From Roseivirga sp. UBA7431 (GTDB taxonomy: Bacteria > Bacteroidota > Bacteroidia > Cytophagales > Cyclobacteriaceae), in assembly GCA_002477595.1 (NCBI GenBank), contig DLQN01000097.1, positions 1 to 14,220 of the forward strand: a DNA stretch of 14,220 bases. The letters are read 5' to 3'. Below the pieces are notes generated by a model that saw only the letters and a list, made by a program, of their open reading frames with translations, was not told the origin of the DNA and did no database searches. Both the position numbers and the translations under genes were made by a program. The stretch's first letter is position 1. The number at the start of each line of letters is the position of its first letter. Shown piece after piece: positions 1 to 8,173 of the stretch.

Positions 1-1780
1 CATCGAGATAGTATTGAAGTAATCTGTGCACCATCATATCTGGATAACGCCTAATGGGAGACGTGAAGTGTGTATAATGAGGGAACGCAAGCCCAAAATG
101 TCCTTTTGGGTCTGTAGTATATTTAGCCTTTGCCATGGTTCTAATGGCCAATTGTTGTAAAACGTTTTGTTCAGGTTTTCCTTCAATCTCACCAATTAGT
201 CCGTTGAGTGATTTGGAGACACCACCCTTTTCAAAGTCCATTTGGTGCCCAAAACGTTTGGCAAAAGTGGCGAAAGTATCAAGCTTTTCAGGGTCAGGAT
301 TGTCATGTGACCGGTAGACAAAAGTCAATGGGTTGGCTTTTACTTTATTAAAAACGAACTCAGCAACGCGCTTGTTTGCCATTAACATAAACTCCTCGAT
401 AAGCATATGCGCATCCTTGCGTTCTTTAGGAATTACGCCTAGTGGTTTGCCTTTTTCGTCAAGCAGAAACTTCACCTCTACAGATTCAAAGTTGACGGCT
501 CCATTATTGAATCGTTTCTTACGTAGTTTCTTGGCGAGTACATCTAGTTCTTTTATTTCCTTATGAAAATCTCCTTCGCCTGACTCAAGTCTTTCTTGCG
601 CATCTTCATAACTGAACCTTTTATCTGAATAGATGATAGTTCTTCCGAACCATTCCTTTTTGATGTCACCACTATCATCCAATTCAAAAACTGCCGAAAA
701 GGTAAGTTTTTCTTCCTCAGGCCTAAGAGAGCAAAGTCCATTCGAAAGTCTTTCGGGTAGCATGGGTATCGTTCTATCGACCAGATACACCGAAGTGGCT
801 CTTTCCACAGCTTCTTTTTCTAAGGATGTGTTGAGCGCCACATAATGCGTTACATCTGCAATATGAATGCCTACTTCAGTATTGCCATTAGGCAAAGGTT
901 TTATGGATAAGGCATCATCAAAGTCTTTTGCATCAAATGGATCGATAGTGAATGTGGTGATTCCTCTAAAATCTTTACGCTTAGCTATTTCCTTTTCTGT
1001 GATTTTGTCTGAGATGGTTTCGGCTTCTGCTTCAATGCCTTCGGGGAATTCTAAGGGTAAGCCGAACTCGGCAATGATTGAATGCATTTCTGCATTATGT
1101 TCACCTGCTTTTCCAAGTACACGGGTCACAATGCCTTCAGGTTTCTTATCTCTCTCTGGCCATTCGGTGATTTTAACAATGACTTTATCGTTGTGCTTAG
1201 CACCATTTAGGTCTTCGAAGCGAACATAGATGTCATGAAACATCTTTCGGAAATCTGGAATGACGAAACCATACCTGGTGGACATTTCCAGTCTTCCAAC
1301 AAACTCTTGCCTGTTTCTTTCTAAAACCTCTACAACCCTACCTTCTCGATGTTTGCCATGTCGACTTGACTTAAGCGTAATTTTTACCTTATCATCATCT
1401 AAGGCACCATTTAGATCATTGACAGAGATGAAGATGTCTTCGGTTTCGTCAATATCATCTAGGGTGACATAACCAAAGCGAGCGTTTACATTATCTACAA
1501 CTCCGGTCATAGTCTTCATGTCTGTCGCGTCCATCGCGAATGAGCCGTTGCGCAGTTTTTTAATGCTGCCGATGTCTTCTAGTCTGAAGATTGCATCGGT
1601 AACGAGTTTCTTTGACTTGACATCTCTAACGCCAAGTCCTTTTAATATTTGTTTGATTTGATAACCTCTCCCAGGGTTTTGGCCAAGGAAATCGGCAATA
1701 AGAGGCTCTACTCTTTTTGGGCTGCCACCAGCTTGGTTATTTGATTTTCTTTTATGTTGAGGTTTTCGCTTTTTAGCCAT
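1..1780 (-). CDS. rnr: Ribonuclease R, 3' end of gene cut by window edge
   Basis: Processive 3'-5' exoribonuclease that degrades structured RNA in the cytoplasm. The gene starts at the ATG at 1780-1778 and stays open to base 2, giving 593 residues; the last part of the RNB domain and the C-terminal S1 domain lie outside the window. In order I see a very basic N-terminus (MAKKRKPQHKRK), a winged-helix-like segment (about 20-75), two cold-shock/OB segments (about 92-150 and 159-225; the second begins EFVGRLEMSTRYGFV), and the RNB catalytic domain from about 265. The metal-binding motif DPFDAKDFDDA has D280, D286, D288 and D289, matching the four catalytic Asp of the family. SPIRRYPD with R577 and R578 is also present. 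No frame break is seen. It is last in the leftward gene run, 67 bp after the exonuclease gene. Identification is secure; RNase R rather than RNase II is favoured by the basic N-terminus and double OB layout. Confidence 0.96.
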   Translation of the reverse strand, partial: MAKKRKPQHKRKSNNQAGGSPKRVEPLIADFLGQNPGRGYQIKQILKGLGVRDVKSKKLVTDAIFRLEDIGSIKKLRNGSFAMDATDMKTMTGVVDNVNARFGYVTLDDIDETEDIFISVNDLNGALDDDKVKITLKSSRHGKHREGRVVEVLERNRQEFVGRLEMSTRYGFVIPDFRKMFHDIYVRFEDLNGAKHNDKVIVKITEWPERDKKPEGIVTRVLGKAGEHNAEMHSIIAEFGLPLEFPEGIEAEAETISDKITEKEIAKRKDFRGITTFTIDPFDAKDFDDALSIKPLPNGNTEVGIHIADVTHYVALNTSLEKEAVERATSVYLVDRTIPMLPERLSNGLCSLRPEEEKLTFSAVFELDDSGDIKKEWFGRTIIYSDKRFSYEDAQERLESGEGDFHKEIKELDVLAKKLRKKRFNNGAVNFESVEVKFLLDEKGKPLGVIPKERKDAHMLIEEFMLMANKRVAEFVFNKVKANPLTFVYRSHDNPDPEKLDTFATFAKRFGHQMDFEKGGVSKSLNGLIGEIEGKPEQNVLQQLAIRTMAKAKYTTDPKGHFGLAFPHYTHFTSPIRRYPDMMVHRLLQYYLD

Positions 1781-1847
1781 TAAAGGAGGTATCGAGTTAG
1801 TTTAAAATTAGAAATAAAAAAGAGTAAATCGTCTATACACGAGCACT

Positions 1848-2561
1848 TTAAAGGATGGTGATTTCATCTTTTGTCATCAAGGGCATTTGATTCAATCGCA
1901 TGAACACTTGAGCCAGTACCATCACGTCTCTTTTGCAGTATTTTGCAATCCTTTCTAAATTATTTTCTTGATAGTAAACCTTATAGACCTGACTTCCGTC
2001 AATGTCGTCCTTACTACTTTCAACATCAAAGAGCGCTGCCAAAAGGTCTAAGGAGGTAAAGTGCTTATAGTCACCAAATTTCCATAACTCCATGGTATCG
2101 ATATGTGGAACTTCCCAGGGCTTTTTACCGCTTAAGTTTAAGGGTTCAGGTATTGGTAATTGATTGATTAGCATACGTCTTCCTATATATGGAAAGTCGA
2201 ATTCCTTTCCGTTGTGCGCACATAATCGAACTTTCTGGGTGTTAAAATGCTCGTTCAGTAATACTGAAAAATCTTCAAGTAAAGCCTTTTCATCGTGGTT
2301 AGCGAAAGCTTTGATCCTGAAGTTTAACACCTCAGTTTCTTGAGGCACAAAATAGCCAACAGCTATGGTGACAATTTTTCCAAATTCTGCATAGATTCCT
2401 GCCCTTTCGTAAAGCTCTTGGGGTGTGCGGTCATCCGTGTCTCTGAGGAATTTTGCTTTCTTAATCCAAAGGGATTGAAAACGATCTGGGAGTTCATCAA
2501 AACTCCGATATACGGGTACAGTTTCTATGTCTAGAAACAAGATGTTGTGTATGTCTTTCAT
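1848..2561 (-). CDS. Predicted PolB-like 3'-5' exonuclease (DnaQ/DEDDy fold)
   Basis: A 237-residue stand-alone nuclease of the DEDD superfamily, resembling the family described as a predicted 3'-5' exonuclease related to the exonuclease domain of DNA polymerase B. All expected motifs are visible: Exo I FLDIETVP with D11 and E13, Exo II AHNGKEFDFPYI with D122, and Exo III YCKRD with Y208 and D212, the YxxxD spacing of the DEDDy subgroup. There is no polymerase domain, signal peptide or membrane segment, so it should act in the cytoplasm on DNA or RNA ends; the substrate is not known. It lies between a small conserved gene (37 bp upstream) and rnr (67 bp downstream), all leftward, which suggests cotranscription with another exonuclease. 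A 14-bp inverted repeat overlaps its start codon. Fold and metal-site assignment are confident; the biological role is not. Confidence 0.88.
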   Translation of the reverse strand: MKDIHNILFLDIETVPVYRSFDELPDRFQSLWIKKAKFLRDTDDRTPQELYERAGIYAEFGKIVTIAVGYFVPQETEVLNFRIKAFANHDEKALLEDFSVLLNEHFNTQKVRLCAHNGKEFDFPYIGRRMLINQLPIPEPLNLSGKKPWEVPHIDTMELWKFGDYKHFTSLDLLAALFDVESSKDDIDGSQVYKVYYQENNLERIAKYCKRDVMVLAQVFMRLNQMPLMTKDEITIL

Positions 2562-2574
2562 GTGTGTTCACACA
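2561..2574. promoter_or_regulatory. Inverted repeat at the exonuclease start codon
   Basis: TGTGTG-TT-CACACA has 6-bp perfect arms around a 2-bp centre. Its left end is the first base of the ATG of the leftward exonuclease gene, and the rest lies immediately 5' of it, in the 37-bp gap after the preceding gene. A protein bound here, or a small hairpin in the mRNA, could affect translation or transcription of the exonuclease and rnr. It only superficially resembles a Crp site, since the spacing is wrong. Simple alternating TG/CA sequence can also arise by chance. Confidence 0.25.
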
Positions 2575-2598
2575 ATATATGAGAACAATCACATGAAG

Positions 2599-2997
2599 TC
2601 AAGTCGCTAAACGGCCTTCTAGGTCAATTTCTTCTATTGTCTCGAGTTCAAATTCTTGAAAAGGTGCAACAATGAACTTCTTGTCGAACAGTTCATTAAT
2701 GATGTAATAGCTCACCCAAAACTCGTTGTAAAAGGAGAATACTTCAGGGCTAATGGCCTCTACTTTTGCTGCGCTTTGTGGTGCCACCTGTTTGATCATG
2801 TGCCTTAACTTTGAAGTTTGGCGAGCATCCTTGTCACCGCTTTCGTAGCCCTTGGATACAACCATGACATCGGTCAACTCAATCAGGTTCTTGTTGATTA
2901 AGTACACATACCATTCACTTTCTCCTAGTTCATTTGTACTCTTTCCGATGCACAGTTTCACACCAGTAACCTTAGGCATTTGAATGTCCTTCTTCAT
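2599..2997 (-). CDS. Conserved small cytoplasmic protein of unknown function
   Basis: A 132-residue soluble, mixed-charge protein without signal peptide or membrane segment. It opens MKKDIQMPKVTGVKLCIG and contains WYVYLINKNLIELTDVMVV, a central RHMIKQV segment, an aromatic-rich FSFYNEFWVSYYIINELFDKK stretch split by short turns, and an acidic C-terminus (LETIEEIDLEG). From memory, similar Bacteroidota proteins beginning MKKDIEIP exist and are often mislabelled 'phenylalanyl-tRNA synthetase subunit alpha'; nothing here looks like an aminoacyl-tRNA synthetase catalytic motif, so that name should not be transferred. It lies 24 bp downstream of the GH113-type gene and 37 bp upstream of the exonuclease gene, on the same strand. 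A TATTTTTG box (TAnnTTTG pattern) lies just before its ATG, so it might also have its own start. The gene is real; its function is unknown. Confidence 0.8.
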   Translation of the reverse strand: MKKDIQMPKVTGVKLCIGKSTNELGESEWYVYLINKNLIELTDVMVVSKGYESGDKDARQTSKLRHMIKQVAPQSAAKVEAISPEVFSFYNEFWVSYYIINELFDKKFIVAPFQEFELETIEEIDLEGRLAT

Positions 2998-3021
2998 GCT
3001 ACAAAAATAGAAATTGAAACG

Positions 3022-4143
3022 TTATTGATTGTATTTAGCAAACCATTCTGACATGACTTTCTCAGCTAATTTACCCTGGGGTGTGAAGTCAATATTATAA
3101 AATTGTCTTTGTCTCTCCGAAGTGTTTTGTGACCTTTCCCTCTGTGAAGGGTACCATTTCCAAAGATGGATTCCAGCAATGTAAGGTTGATCGAATACCT
3201 CACGGAACATGGCTTCATAAAGCGTAGCTTGAGTTTTTTCGGAGTAAACATCTTGACGCTCTTCTTCGCTCAGTCTTTGTGGCCAAACCCATGGCTCAAT
3301 TCCAGCGTTTTTGGTGCTCTTGTAGCCAGCTTCAGTAAACAGAATTGGTTTCTGGTATTTTTTAGAAAAAGCTTCTAGCTTTTTTAGGTGTGGCTGCCAG
3401 CCTTGTCTTGCTTCTTCCAATGTAGGGTTTTCGCTAGTTGCTACAGGAAAGTAGGCTTGCACGCCTATATAGTCTAATTCGTCCCAAAAGGCAACCTCTT
3501 CAAACTCCTCCGAAAAATTAGCGGCATATGTCAATTCACCTGAATATACTGCTCTGATCTTCGTAATGAGTTGTCTCCAATCCTGCTCTCTTTCGATACA
3601 GGTTTTATGTAGTTCAGTACCGATGCACAGCATCTCCATTTTTTCTGCTTCTGCTAGTTTGGCATAGTGTAGAATGAATTTTTCATAATCAGCAAACCAT
3701 TTTTTCCAGTCTTCCTCAGAATTCATAGATATCTCTCCTCGCCATTTTCCTTCATTATCGCGAAGCCAAATGTGAGGTTTCATAATAGTTTTTATCCCGT
3801 ATTTTCGGGCCATGCGAGTAGTGGACTTGAGGCCTTCGTCTCTTTCTCCCCACCATGCTTTATCATTGCCAATGTTATTTCCGATTTGAGGGTTATTATA
3901 GCCTCTTTGCCAGCCAAATGGTGTTTGAGATATCCAGTTGACGTTATTTTCGGCTAAGGCTAGAAGCATCGTTGAATCAACTAGGCCAGGGCCGCCTACC
4001 CAGCAAACACCTCTATGTTTATCATGGGAGCTGATATGAATGGAGTGGTTGTTTACGATTTGATCTCTTAGGCCGAACGCACTAACGATTGCGATTAGAA
4101 AAAATAGTGGCAGGATGTAAGAGTAGAGTTTCTTAGAGTGCAT
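3022..4143 (-). CDS. Secreted or anchored glycoside hydrolase, GH113-like TIM barrel
   Basis: Likely a retaining glycosidase of the GH113 type, a (beta/alpha)8 family known mainly for beta-1,4-mannanases. I choose the ATG at 4143-4141 (373 residues), which gives a good export signal MHSKKLYSYILPLFFLIAIVSAFG and overlaps the lipB stop by 11 bp. The upstream ATG at 4179 would add 12 polar residues before the hydrophobic core and overlap lipB by 47 bp. The barrel begins RGVCWVGGPG and continues through TIMKPHIWLRD. CIGTELH holds the candidate acid/base (E177) and LFTEAGY the candidate nucleophile (E271); the final strand is IAGIHLWKWYP. With no lipobox Cys, it is periplasmic, secreted or held by an uncleaved N-terminal helix. 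It sits inside a housekeeping gene run and shares a strand with manA. The substrate is inferred from family membership only; Bacteroidota homologues may act on other glycans. Confidence 0.82.
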   Translation of the reverse strand: MHSKKLYSYILPLFFLIAIVSAFGLRDQIVNNHSIHISSHDKHRGVCWVGGPGLVDSTMLLALAENNVNWISQTPFGWQRGYNNPQIGNNIGNDKAWWGERDEGLKSTTRMARKYGIKTIMKPHIWLRDNEGKWRGEISMNSEEDWKKWFADYEKFILHYAKLAEAEKMEMLCIGTELHKTCIEREQDWRQLITKIRAVYSGELTYAANFSEEFEEVAFWDELDYIGVQAYFPVATSENPTLEEARQGWQPHLKKLEAFSKKYQKPILFTEAGYKSTKNAGIEPWVWPQRLSEEERQDVYSEKTQATLYEAMFREVFDQPYIAGIHLWKWYPSQRERSQNTSERQRQFYNIDFTPQGKLAEKVMSEWFAKYNQ

Positions 4144-4870
4144 CGGATTTGGTAATGTCCATTTCGAAGACTTCAGCAATGTGATAGGTTAGTCTTTCTT
4201 GAACTTCAGACATGTCTACGTGCTTACCGAGTTCTTTGTTCATTGATGTCACTGCTTTGTCATCTATTCCACACGGAACTATGTGTCCAAAGTAGGAGAG
4301 ATCCGTACTTACGTTAAGTGCTAAGCCATGCATAGTCACCCATCGACTAGACTTCACACCCATAGCGCAAATTTTTCGAGGGTCTTTTGCACCTTCTTCA
4401 AAGTCAATCCATACACCAGTTAATCCATCAATTCTTCCTGCGGGCAGGCCAAAATCGGCCAGTGTCATAATTACAGCCTCTTCGAGGTACCTTAAGTACT
4501 TGTGAATATCATTAAAGAAATTATCAAGGTCTAAGATTGGATAGGCCACAAGTTGGCCTGGACCGTGATATGTAATATCACCGCCTCTGTTAATTCGATA
4601 AAATTGGGCATTATGATCTTTCAGTCCCTGATCGTCAAGGAGCAAATTATCAATGGAACCACTTTTCCCTAGAGTATAAACATGAGGGTGTTCACAAAGA
4701 ATAAGATAGTTGCTTGTAGCAATTTGATTTTCCGGGTACTCAGTCTTTCGGTTGACAATTTTTAGATCAACCGTTTTTTTGAATATTGTTTCCTGATAAT
4801 CCCACACACGCTTGTAGTCATCAGTACCTAGATTAATTACGTCAACTGTCTTATTAGAAGGAATGCTCAT
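4133..4870 (-). CDS. lipB: Octanoyl-[acyl-carrier-protein]:protein N-octanoyltransferase LipB
   Basis: Transfers octanoyl from acyl carrier protein to the lipoyl-domain lysine of 2-oxoacid dehydrogenases and the glycine cleavage H protein, the first step of endogenous lipoate synthesis in the cytoplasm. The 245-residue length is usual. The LipB signature RGGDITYHGPGQLVAYPIL lies at residues 95-113. The catalytic pair is visible as K166 in RKICAMG and C200 in VPCGIDDKAVTSM, 34 residues apart as in the E. coli enzyme (Lys135/Cys169), and HGLALN is at 181-186. The ATG at 4870 gives a natural N-terminus. Its stop lies inside the start region of the GH113-type gene, and the 64-residue gene ends 38 bp upstream. 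No lipA is in the window. Assignment is secure. Confidence 0.97.
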   Translation of the reverse strand: MSIPSNKTVDVINLGTDDYKRVWDYQETIFKKTVDLKIVNRKTEYPENQIATSNYLILCEHPHVYTLGKSGSIDNLLLDDQGLKDHNAQFYRINRGGDITYHGPGQLVAYPILDLDNFFNDIHKYLRYLEEAVIMTLADFGLPAGRIDGLTGVWIDFEEGAKDPRKICAMGVKSSRWVTMHGLALNVSTDLSYFGHIVPCGIDDKAVTSMNKELGKHVDMSEVQERLTYHIAEVFEMDITKSDAL

Positions 4871-4908
4871 GTTCTATTGCGTTCACGGGGCCACATATAC
4901 ACGCTAAA

Positions 4909-5103
4909 TTAGGCCGCTTTCTCATGATCTCCAACGGCTTCTACAGTCAATACACGAACGTACTTCGTTATCTGTCTGTTTGCTTTTCGTTGAGCAGAGG
5001 TGTGATTACGCGCAAGAAACTCTTTCTTGACCACGCTATTGTCTTTCATACTTAAGAACGTGGCCGAGAACATCTTCATATTCTTCTTTCCAGCCATACT
5101 CAA
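4909..5103 (-). CDS. Small basic protein of unknown function in the manA-lipB interval
   Basis: A 64-residue, Lys/Arg-rich protein beginning MSMAGKKNMKMFSATFLSM, with a central basic segment (KKEFLARNHTSAQRKANRQ) and a C-terminal ITKYVRVLTVEAVG stretch that could form a strand. No signal peptide, membrane helix or cysteine pair is seen. I believe it is real because it starts only 7 bp after the manA stop and fills the space before lipB on the same strand, with no competing frame. Met3, Met9 and Met11 are alternative starts. The charge pattern would suit nucleic-acid or ribosome contact, but that is speculation; I do not recognise the family. Confidence 0.62.
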   Translation of the reverse strand: MSMAGKKNMKMFSATFLSMKDNSVVKKEFLARNHTSAQRKANRQITKYVRVLTVEAVGDHEKAA

Positions 5104-5110
5104 AAGTAGA

Positions 5111-6100
5111 TTAAGGGATGAAGGTTTCCAACATTTTGAAACCAGATTTAGCCCGTATGTGTACTTCTGGGAATTTTCGAGGCACTAAAACAGCATTTCC
5201 CATACATATTTTTGTGCTATGCCCCTGAGTAACGATTTCTGCTTCACCTTCTAGGCAGGTGTATATGATAAAAGAGTCTGATTCATAATGCTCTCGAATA
5301 ATACCAGTAGTGAAGTCTAAAAGGTTGGTCTGAAAGTACTGAGACTCGACTAATGGAACAACCTCATTGAGGCAGGAAGTATACCTTGTTTTGTAATCAG
5401 AATGGGATTGATAGTCTAGTGCTTCTATCGCTTCCTCTGTATGAAGTTCTCGCTTGTTACCTTCATCATCAGTTCGATCAAAATCGTAAATACGGTAGGT
5501 AACATCAGAAGACTGTTGTATTTCGGCCAAAAGAAGCCCTTTACCAATAGTGTGGACTCTACCTGCTGGCAAGTAGAAGCAATCATCACTCTTAACATCT
5601 TCATAGTTTAGAAGGTCAGTGAGCCTACCGCTGTTGAGGTATTCTAAGTATTCTTGTTGATTGGTGTCTTTATTAAAGCCACTAATCAATTTAGAGCCCT
5701 CATCTGCTTGAAATACATACCACATCTCGCTTTTACCTAACGAATTATGCCTAGCCTTTGCCAATTTATCATTTGGATGAACTTGAATAGAAAGGTCCTC
5801 GGCAGCATCGATAAACTTAACCAAGAGAGGGAATTCATTTCCGTACTGTGCATATACTTTAGAACCAACAAGGTCCTCTTTATATTCAGAGATAAGATCA
5901 GGTAGTGTACGGCCTTTTAAATTCCCCTCAGAAACTTTACTTAGGTTTCCGGGGACACCAGAAATCTCCCATGTTTCACCACAGTTTTTTAATGGAGAAA
6001 AGTCCTTATTTAGAATGTCTCTGATTTTTGTTCCTCCCCAGATCTTCTCTTTAAAAATGGTTTCGAATTTTAGCGGATATAGGTAGCTCTTTTCGCTCAT
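5111..6100 (-). CDS. manA: Mannose-6-phosphate isomerase, class I
   Basis: Zinc-dependent cytoplasmic isomerase interconverting mannose-6-P and fructose-6-P, supplying mannose-6-P for GDP-mannose-derived glycans or bringing mannose into glycolysis. The 329-residue length fits the short form found in Bacillus and Bacteroidota. Visible motifs: an N-terminal [28 protein letters not shown] with zinc-ligand candidates Q106 and H108, GKSEMWYV with E125, [11 protein letters not shown] with H183, and the substrate-binding segment [12 protein letters not shown] with R203. The C-terminal part is cupin-like, with a basic stretch near [13 protein letters not shown]. Its ATG overlaps the TGA of pgi as ATGA, so the two are almost certainly translationally coupled, a sensible pairing because they share fructose-6-P. 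Confidence 0.95.
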   Translation of the reverse strand: MSEKSYLYPLKFETIFKEKIWGGTKIRDILNKDFSPLKNCGETWEISGVPGNLSKVSEGNLKGRTLPDLISEYKEDLVGSKVYAQYGNEFPLLVKFIDAAEDLSIQVHPNDKLAKARHNSLGKSEMWYVFQADEGSKLISGFNKDTNQQEYLEYLNSGRLTDLLNYEDVKSDDCFYLPAGRVHTIGKGLLLAEIQQSSDVTYRIYDFDRTDDEGNKRELHTEEAIEALDYQSHSDYKTRYTSCLNEVVPLVESQYFQTNLLDFTTGIIREHYESDSFIIYTCLEGEAEIVTQGHSTKICMGNAVLVPRKFPEVHIRAKSGFKMLETFIP

Positions 6101-7752
6101 GAGGTTCTCATTTTCTTATATGTATTGATGAGTCCATTTGTTGAGCTGTCATGGCTACTAACTTTCTCATTTCCTGATAATTCTGGTAAGATTTGCTTCG
6201 CTAGTACTTTACCGAGTTCTACGCCCCATTGATCGAAGCTATAGATGTTCCAAATCACACCTTGAACAAAGATTTTATGTTCGTACATAGCGATCAAGCT
6301 ACCTAGTACTCTAGGGGTGAGTTTTTCAAATAGGATACTATTAGTAGGTCTATTTCCTTCAAAAACTTTGAATGGAGCCAATTCTTCAATTTCTTCTTTT
6401 GACTTACCCTGCTGCTCAAGCTCTTTGACAACCTCTACCTTAGACTTTCCTGTCATCAACGCTTCTGTTTGTGCGAAGAAGTTTGAAAGCAATTTTGGAT
6501 GGTGATCACCCAATGTGTTATGACTTTGAGCTGGCGCCATAAAATCGCATGGAATTAATTTTGTCCCTTGGTGAATGAGCTGGTAAAAGGCGTGCTGACC
6601 ATTCGTTCCTGGTTCGCCCCAAACGATAGGCCCAGTTTGGTAGTTGACTGGTTTTCCATCGCGGCCAATCGACTTTCCATTACTTTCCATGTTGCCTTGT
6701 TGAAAGTATGCTGCAAAACGATGCATGTATTGATCGTAAGGTAAAATCGCTTCAGATTCACTACCATAAAAGTTTCCATACCATAACCCGATTAAGGCTA
6801 AGATCACAGGGATATTCTGATCGAATGCCTCATTTTTGAAATGTTCATCCATTTCAAAAGCACCACTTAGTAATTCGTCAAAATTGTCAAAGCCAATTGT
6901 GCAGGCTATGGATAAACCGATAGAGGACCATAATGAATAACGTCCGCCTACCCAGTCCCAAAACTCAAACATATTGGCAGTATCAATGCCGAATTCACTA
7001 ACAGAATGAGCATTTGTTGATAGTGCGACAAAGTGTTTTGCTATGTCACTTTCTGACGCACCTTGATCTAAAAACCACGTACGAGCAGTATGCGCATTGG
7101 TCATAGTTTCTTGTGTGGTAAAAGTCTTCGAAGCGATCATAAAGAGCGTTTCTTCAGCATTTACCTTTTTTAGAACTTCTGAGATATGTGAGCCATCTAC
7201 ATTGGAAACGAAATGGGTTTTAATACCATGTGTCGCATAAGGGGTTAAGGCTTCTGTCACCATAACAGGCCCCAGGTCTGAGCCACCAATGCCAATATTG
7301 ACGATGCTTTTGATGGGTTTGCCAGTATATCCAAGCCACTTGTCCGAGGTTATCTTATCGGCAAAGATTTTCATTTTCGCTAAGGCTGCTTTGATATCTG
7401 GCATTACGTCTTTTCCGTCAACTAAAATCGGTCTATCCGATTTGTTTCGCAATGCGGTATGTAATACAGATCTCCCTTCAGTGGCATTGATGGGTTGGCC
7501 ATCAAGCTTGCTTTGAATGGCTTCTTTTAAATCACATTCCTCCGCTAATGAAACAAGTAAGCCTATGGTTTCATCTGTGATAATGTTTTTAGAAAAGTCA
7601 ATAAGTATTGCGTTGAATTGAGCAGAAAACTTATCGAATCTTTCAGGGTCAGCATCAAAAAGCTGCTTCATTTGAACTGAACTCATTGCGTTGAAATGAG
7701 TCTGAAGTTTATGCCAGCTATTAGTCTGAGTCGGGTTAATGGATTTGAGCAT
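6097..7752 (-). CDS. pgi: Glucose-6-phosphate isomerase
   Basis: Interconverts glucose-6-P and fructose-6-P in glycolysis and gluconeogenesis. At 551 residues it has the long form typical of the E. coli and animal enzymes. Motifs in order: [15 protein letters not shown] (151-165), [16 protein letters not shown] (205-220), [14 protein letters not shown] (268-281, with R271), NMESNGK with the catalytic base E356, [19 protein letters not shown] with H387, and the C-terminal signature [10 protein letters not shown] with K515. These fit the rabbit residues Arg272, Glu357, His388 and Lys518 with the same spacing. It is first in the leftward run, is divergent from yraN across a 43 to 76 bp gap, and overlaps manA by 4 bp. 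The promoter must lie in that gap or inside the start of yraN; I found no convincing TAnnTTTG box there. Confidence 0.98.
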   Translation of the reverse strand: MLKSINPTQTNSWHKLQTHFNAMSSVQMKQLFDADPERFDKFSAQFNAILIDFSKNIITDETIGLLVSLAEECDLKEAIQSKLDGQPINATEGRSVLHTALRNKSDRPILVDGKDVMPDIKAALAKMKIFADKITSDKWLGYTGKPIKSIVNIGIGGSDLGPVMVTEALTPYATHGIKTHFVSNVDGSHISEVLKKVNAEETLFMIASKTFTTQETMTNAHTARTWFLDQGASESDIAKHFVALSTNAHSVSEFGIDTANMFEFWDWVGGRYSLWSSIGLSIACTIGFDNFDELLSGAFEMDEHFKNEAFDQNIPVILALIGLWYGNFYGSESEAILPYDQYMHRFAAYFQQGNMESNGKSIGRDGKPVNYQTGPIVWGEPGTNGQHAFYQLIHQGTKLIPCDFMAPAQSHNTLGDHHPKLLSNFFAQTEALMTGKSKVEVVKELEQQGKSKEEIEELAPFKVFEGNRPTNSILFEKLTPRVLGSLIAMYEHKIFVQGVIWNIYSFDQWGVELGKVLAKQILPELSGNEKVSSHDSSTNGLINTYKKMRTS

Positions 7753-7828
7753 ATTTATTATTGAAAATTCGAGGAATCGAAGTTAGCAGAAATTAATGCC
7801 TAAATTAAGGATCGTCACATTCATATCC

Positions 7829-8173
7829 ATGCAAACGTTTGGTAGAAAAGGAGAAAATTTAGCCGCTGAATACCTTGTAAGGCAAGGGTATCGAGTTGTT
7901 GAAAAAAACTACCGCTTTAAGAAGTCTGAAATTGATTTGATTTGTCAGAAAGATGGGCTTTTGATTTTTGTAGAAGTGAAAACACGTAGCAGCCGAATAT
8001 TCGGCCAGCCAGAGTCATTCGTTTCCGAGGCTCAAAAGGCAGCAATCATAAGAGCAGCGGAACAATATATGTTGGAGGTGGACTGGTCTGATGATCTCCG
8101 TTTTGATATTGTGGCAATCATCAGTAATCAATCGGAAGAAGAGATATTACATCTTAAAGATGCCTTTTATTGA
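7829..8173 (+). CDS. YraN/UPF0102 family PD-(D/E)XK nuclease-like protein
   Basis: A 114-residue member of the YraN (UPF0102) family, small cytoplasmic proteins with a Holliday-junction-resolvase-like PD-(D/E)XK fold and no well-established function. I prefer the ATG at 7829 because MQTFGRKGENLAAEYLVRQGY matches the usual family N-terminus; an in-frame ATG at 7796 would add 11 residues (MPKLRIVTFIS) that look out of place. Nuclease-type residues are E34 and D36 in KKSEIDLIC and E49-x-K51 in IFVEVKTRS (short numbering). The typical continuation (FGQPESFVSEAQKAAIIRAAEQY, here broken only by numbering) and a C-terminal DLRFDIVAI segment follow. It is divergent from pgi and its 3' end overlaps the convergent lipoprotein gene by 7 bp. 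Confidence 0.93.
   Translation: MQTFGRKGENLAAEYLVRQGYRVVEKNYRFKKSEIDLICQKDGLLIFVEVKTRSSRIFGQPESFVSEAQKAAIIRAAEQYMLEVDWSDDLRFDIVAIISNQSEEEILHLKDAFY

Noticed and set aside
135..1472. Several rightward open frames of 60 to 120 codons
   Set aside because: They are antisense to a continuous RNase R reading frame with intact catalytic motifs, so they are shadows.
1780..1790. AAAGGAGGT-like sequence near the rnr start
   Set aside because: It reads as a Shine-Dalgarno only on the plus strand, with no rightward gene after it. On the rnr strand it is ACCTCCTTT, which cannot serve as a ribosome binding site.
2561..2574. Crp-type binding site
   Set aside because: The TGTG/CACA halves are too close together; a Crp site needs TGTGA-N6-TCACA.
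7768..7781. Short inverted repeat TTCGA-GGAA-TCGAA between pgi and yraN
   Set aside because: Five-base arms are expected by chance and no promoter element is aligned with it.
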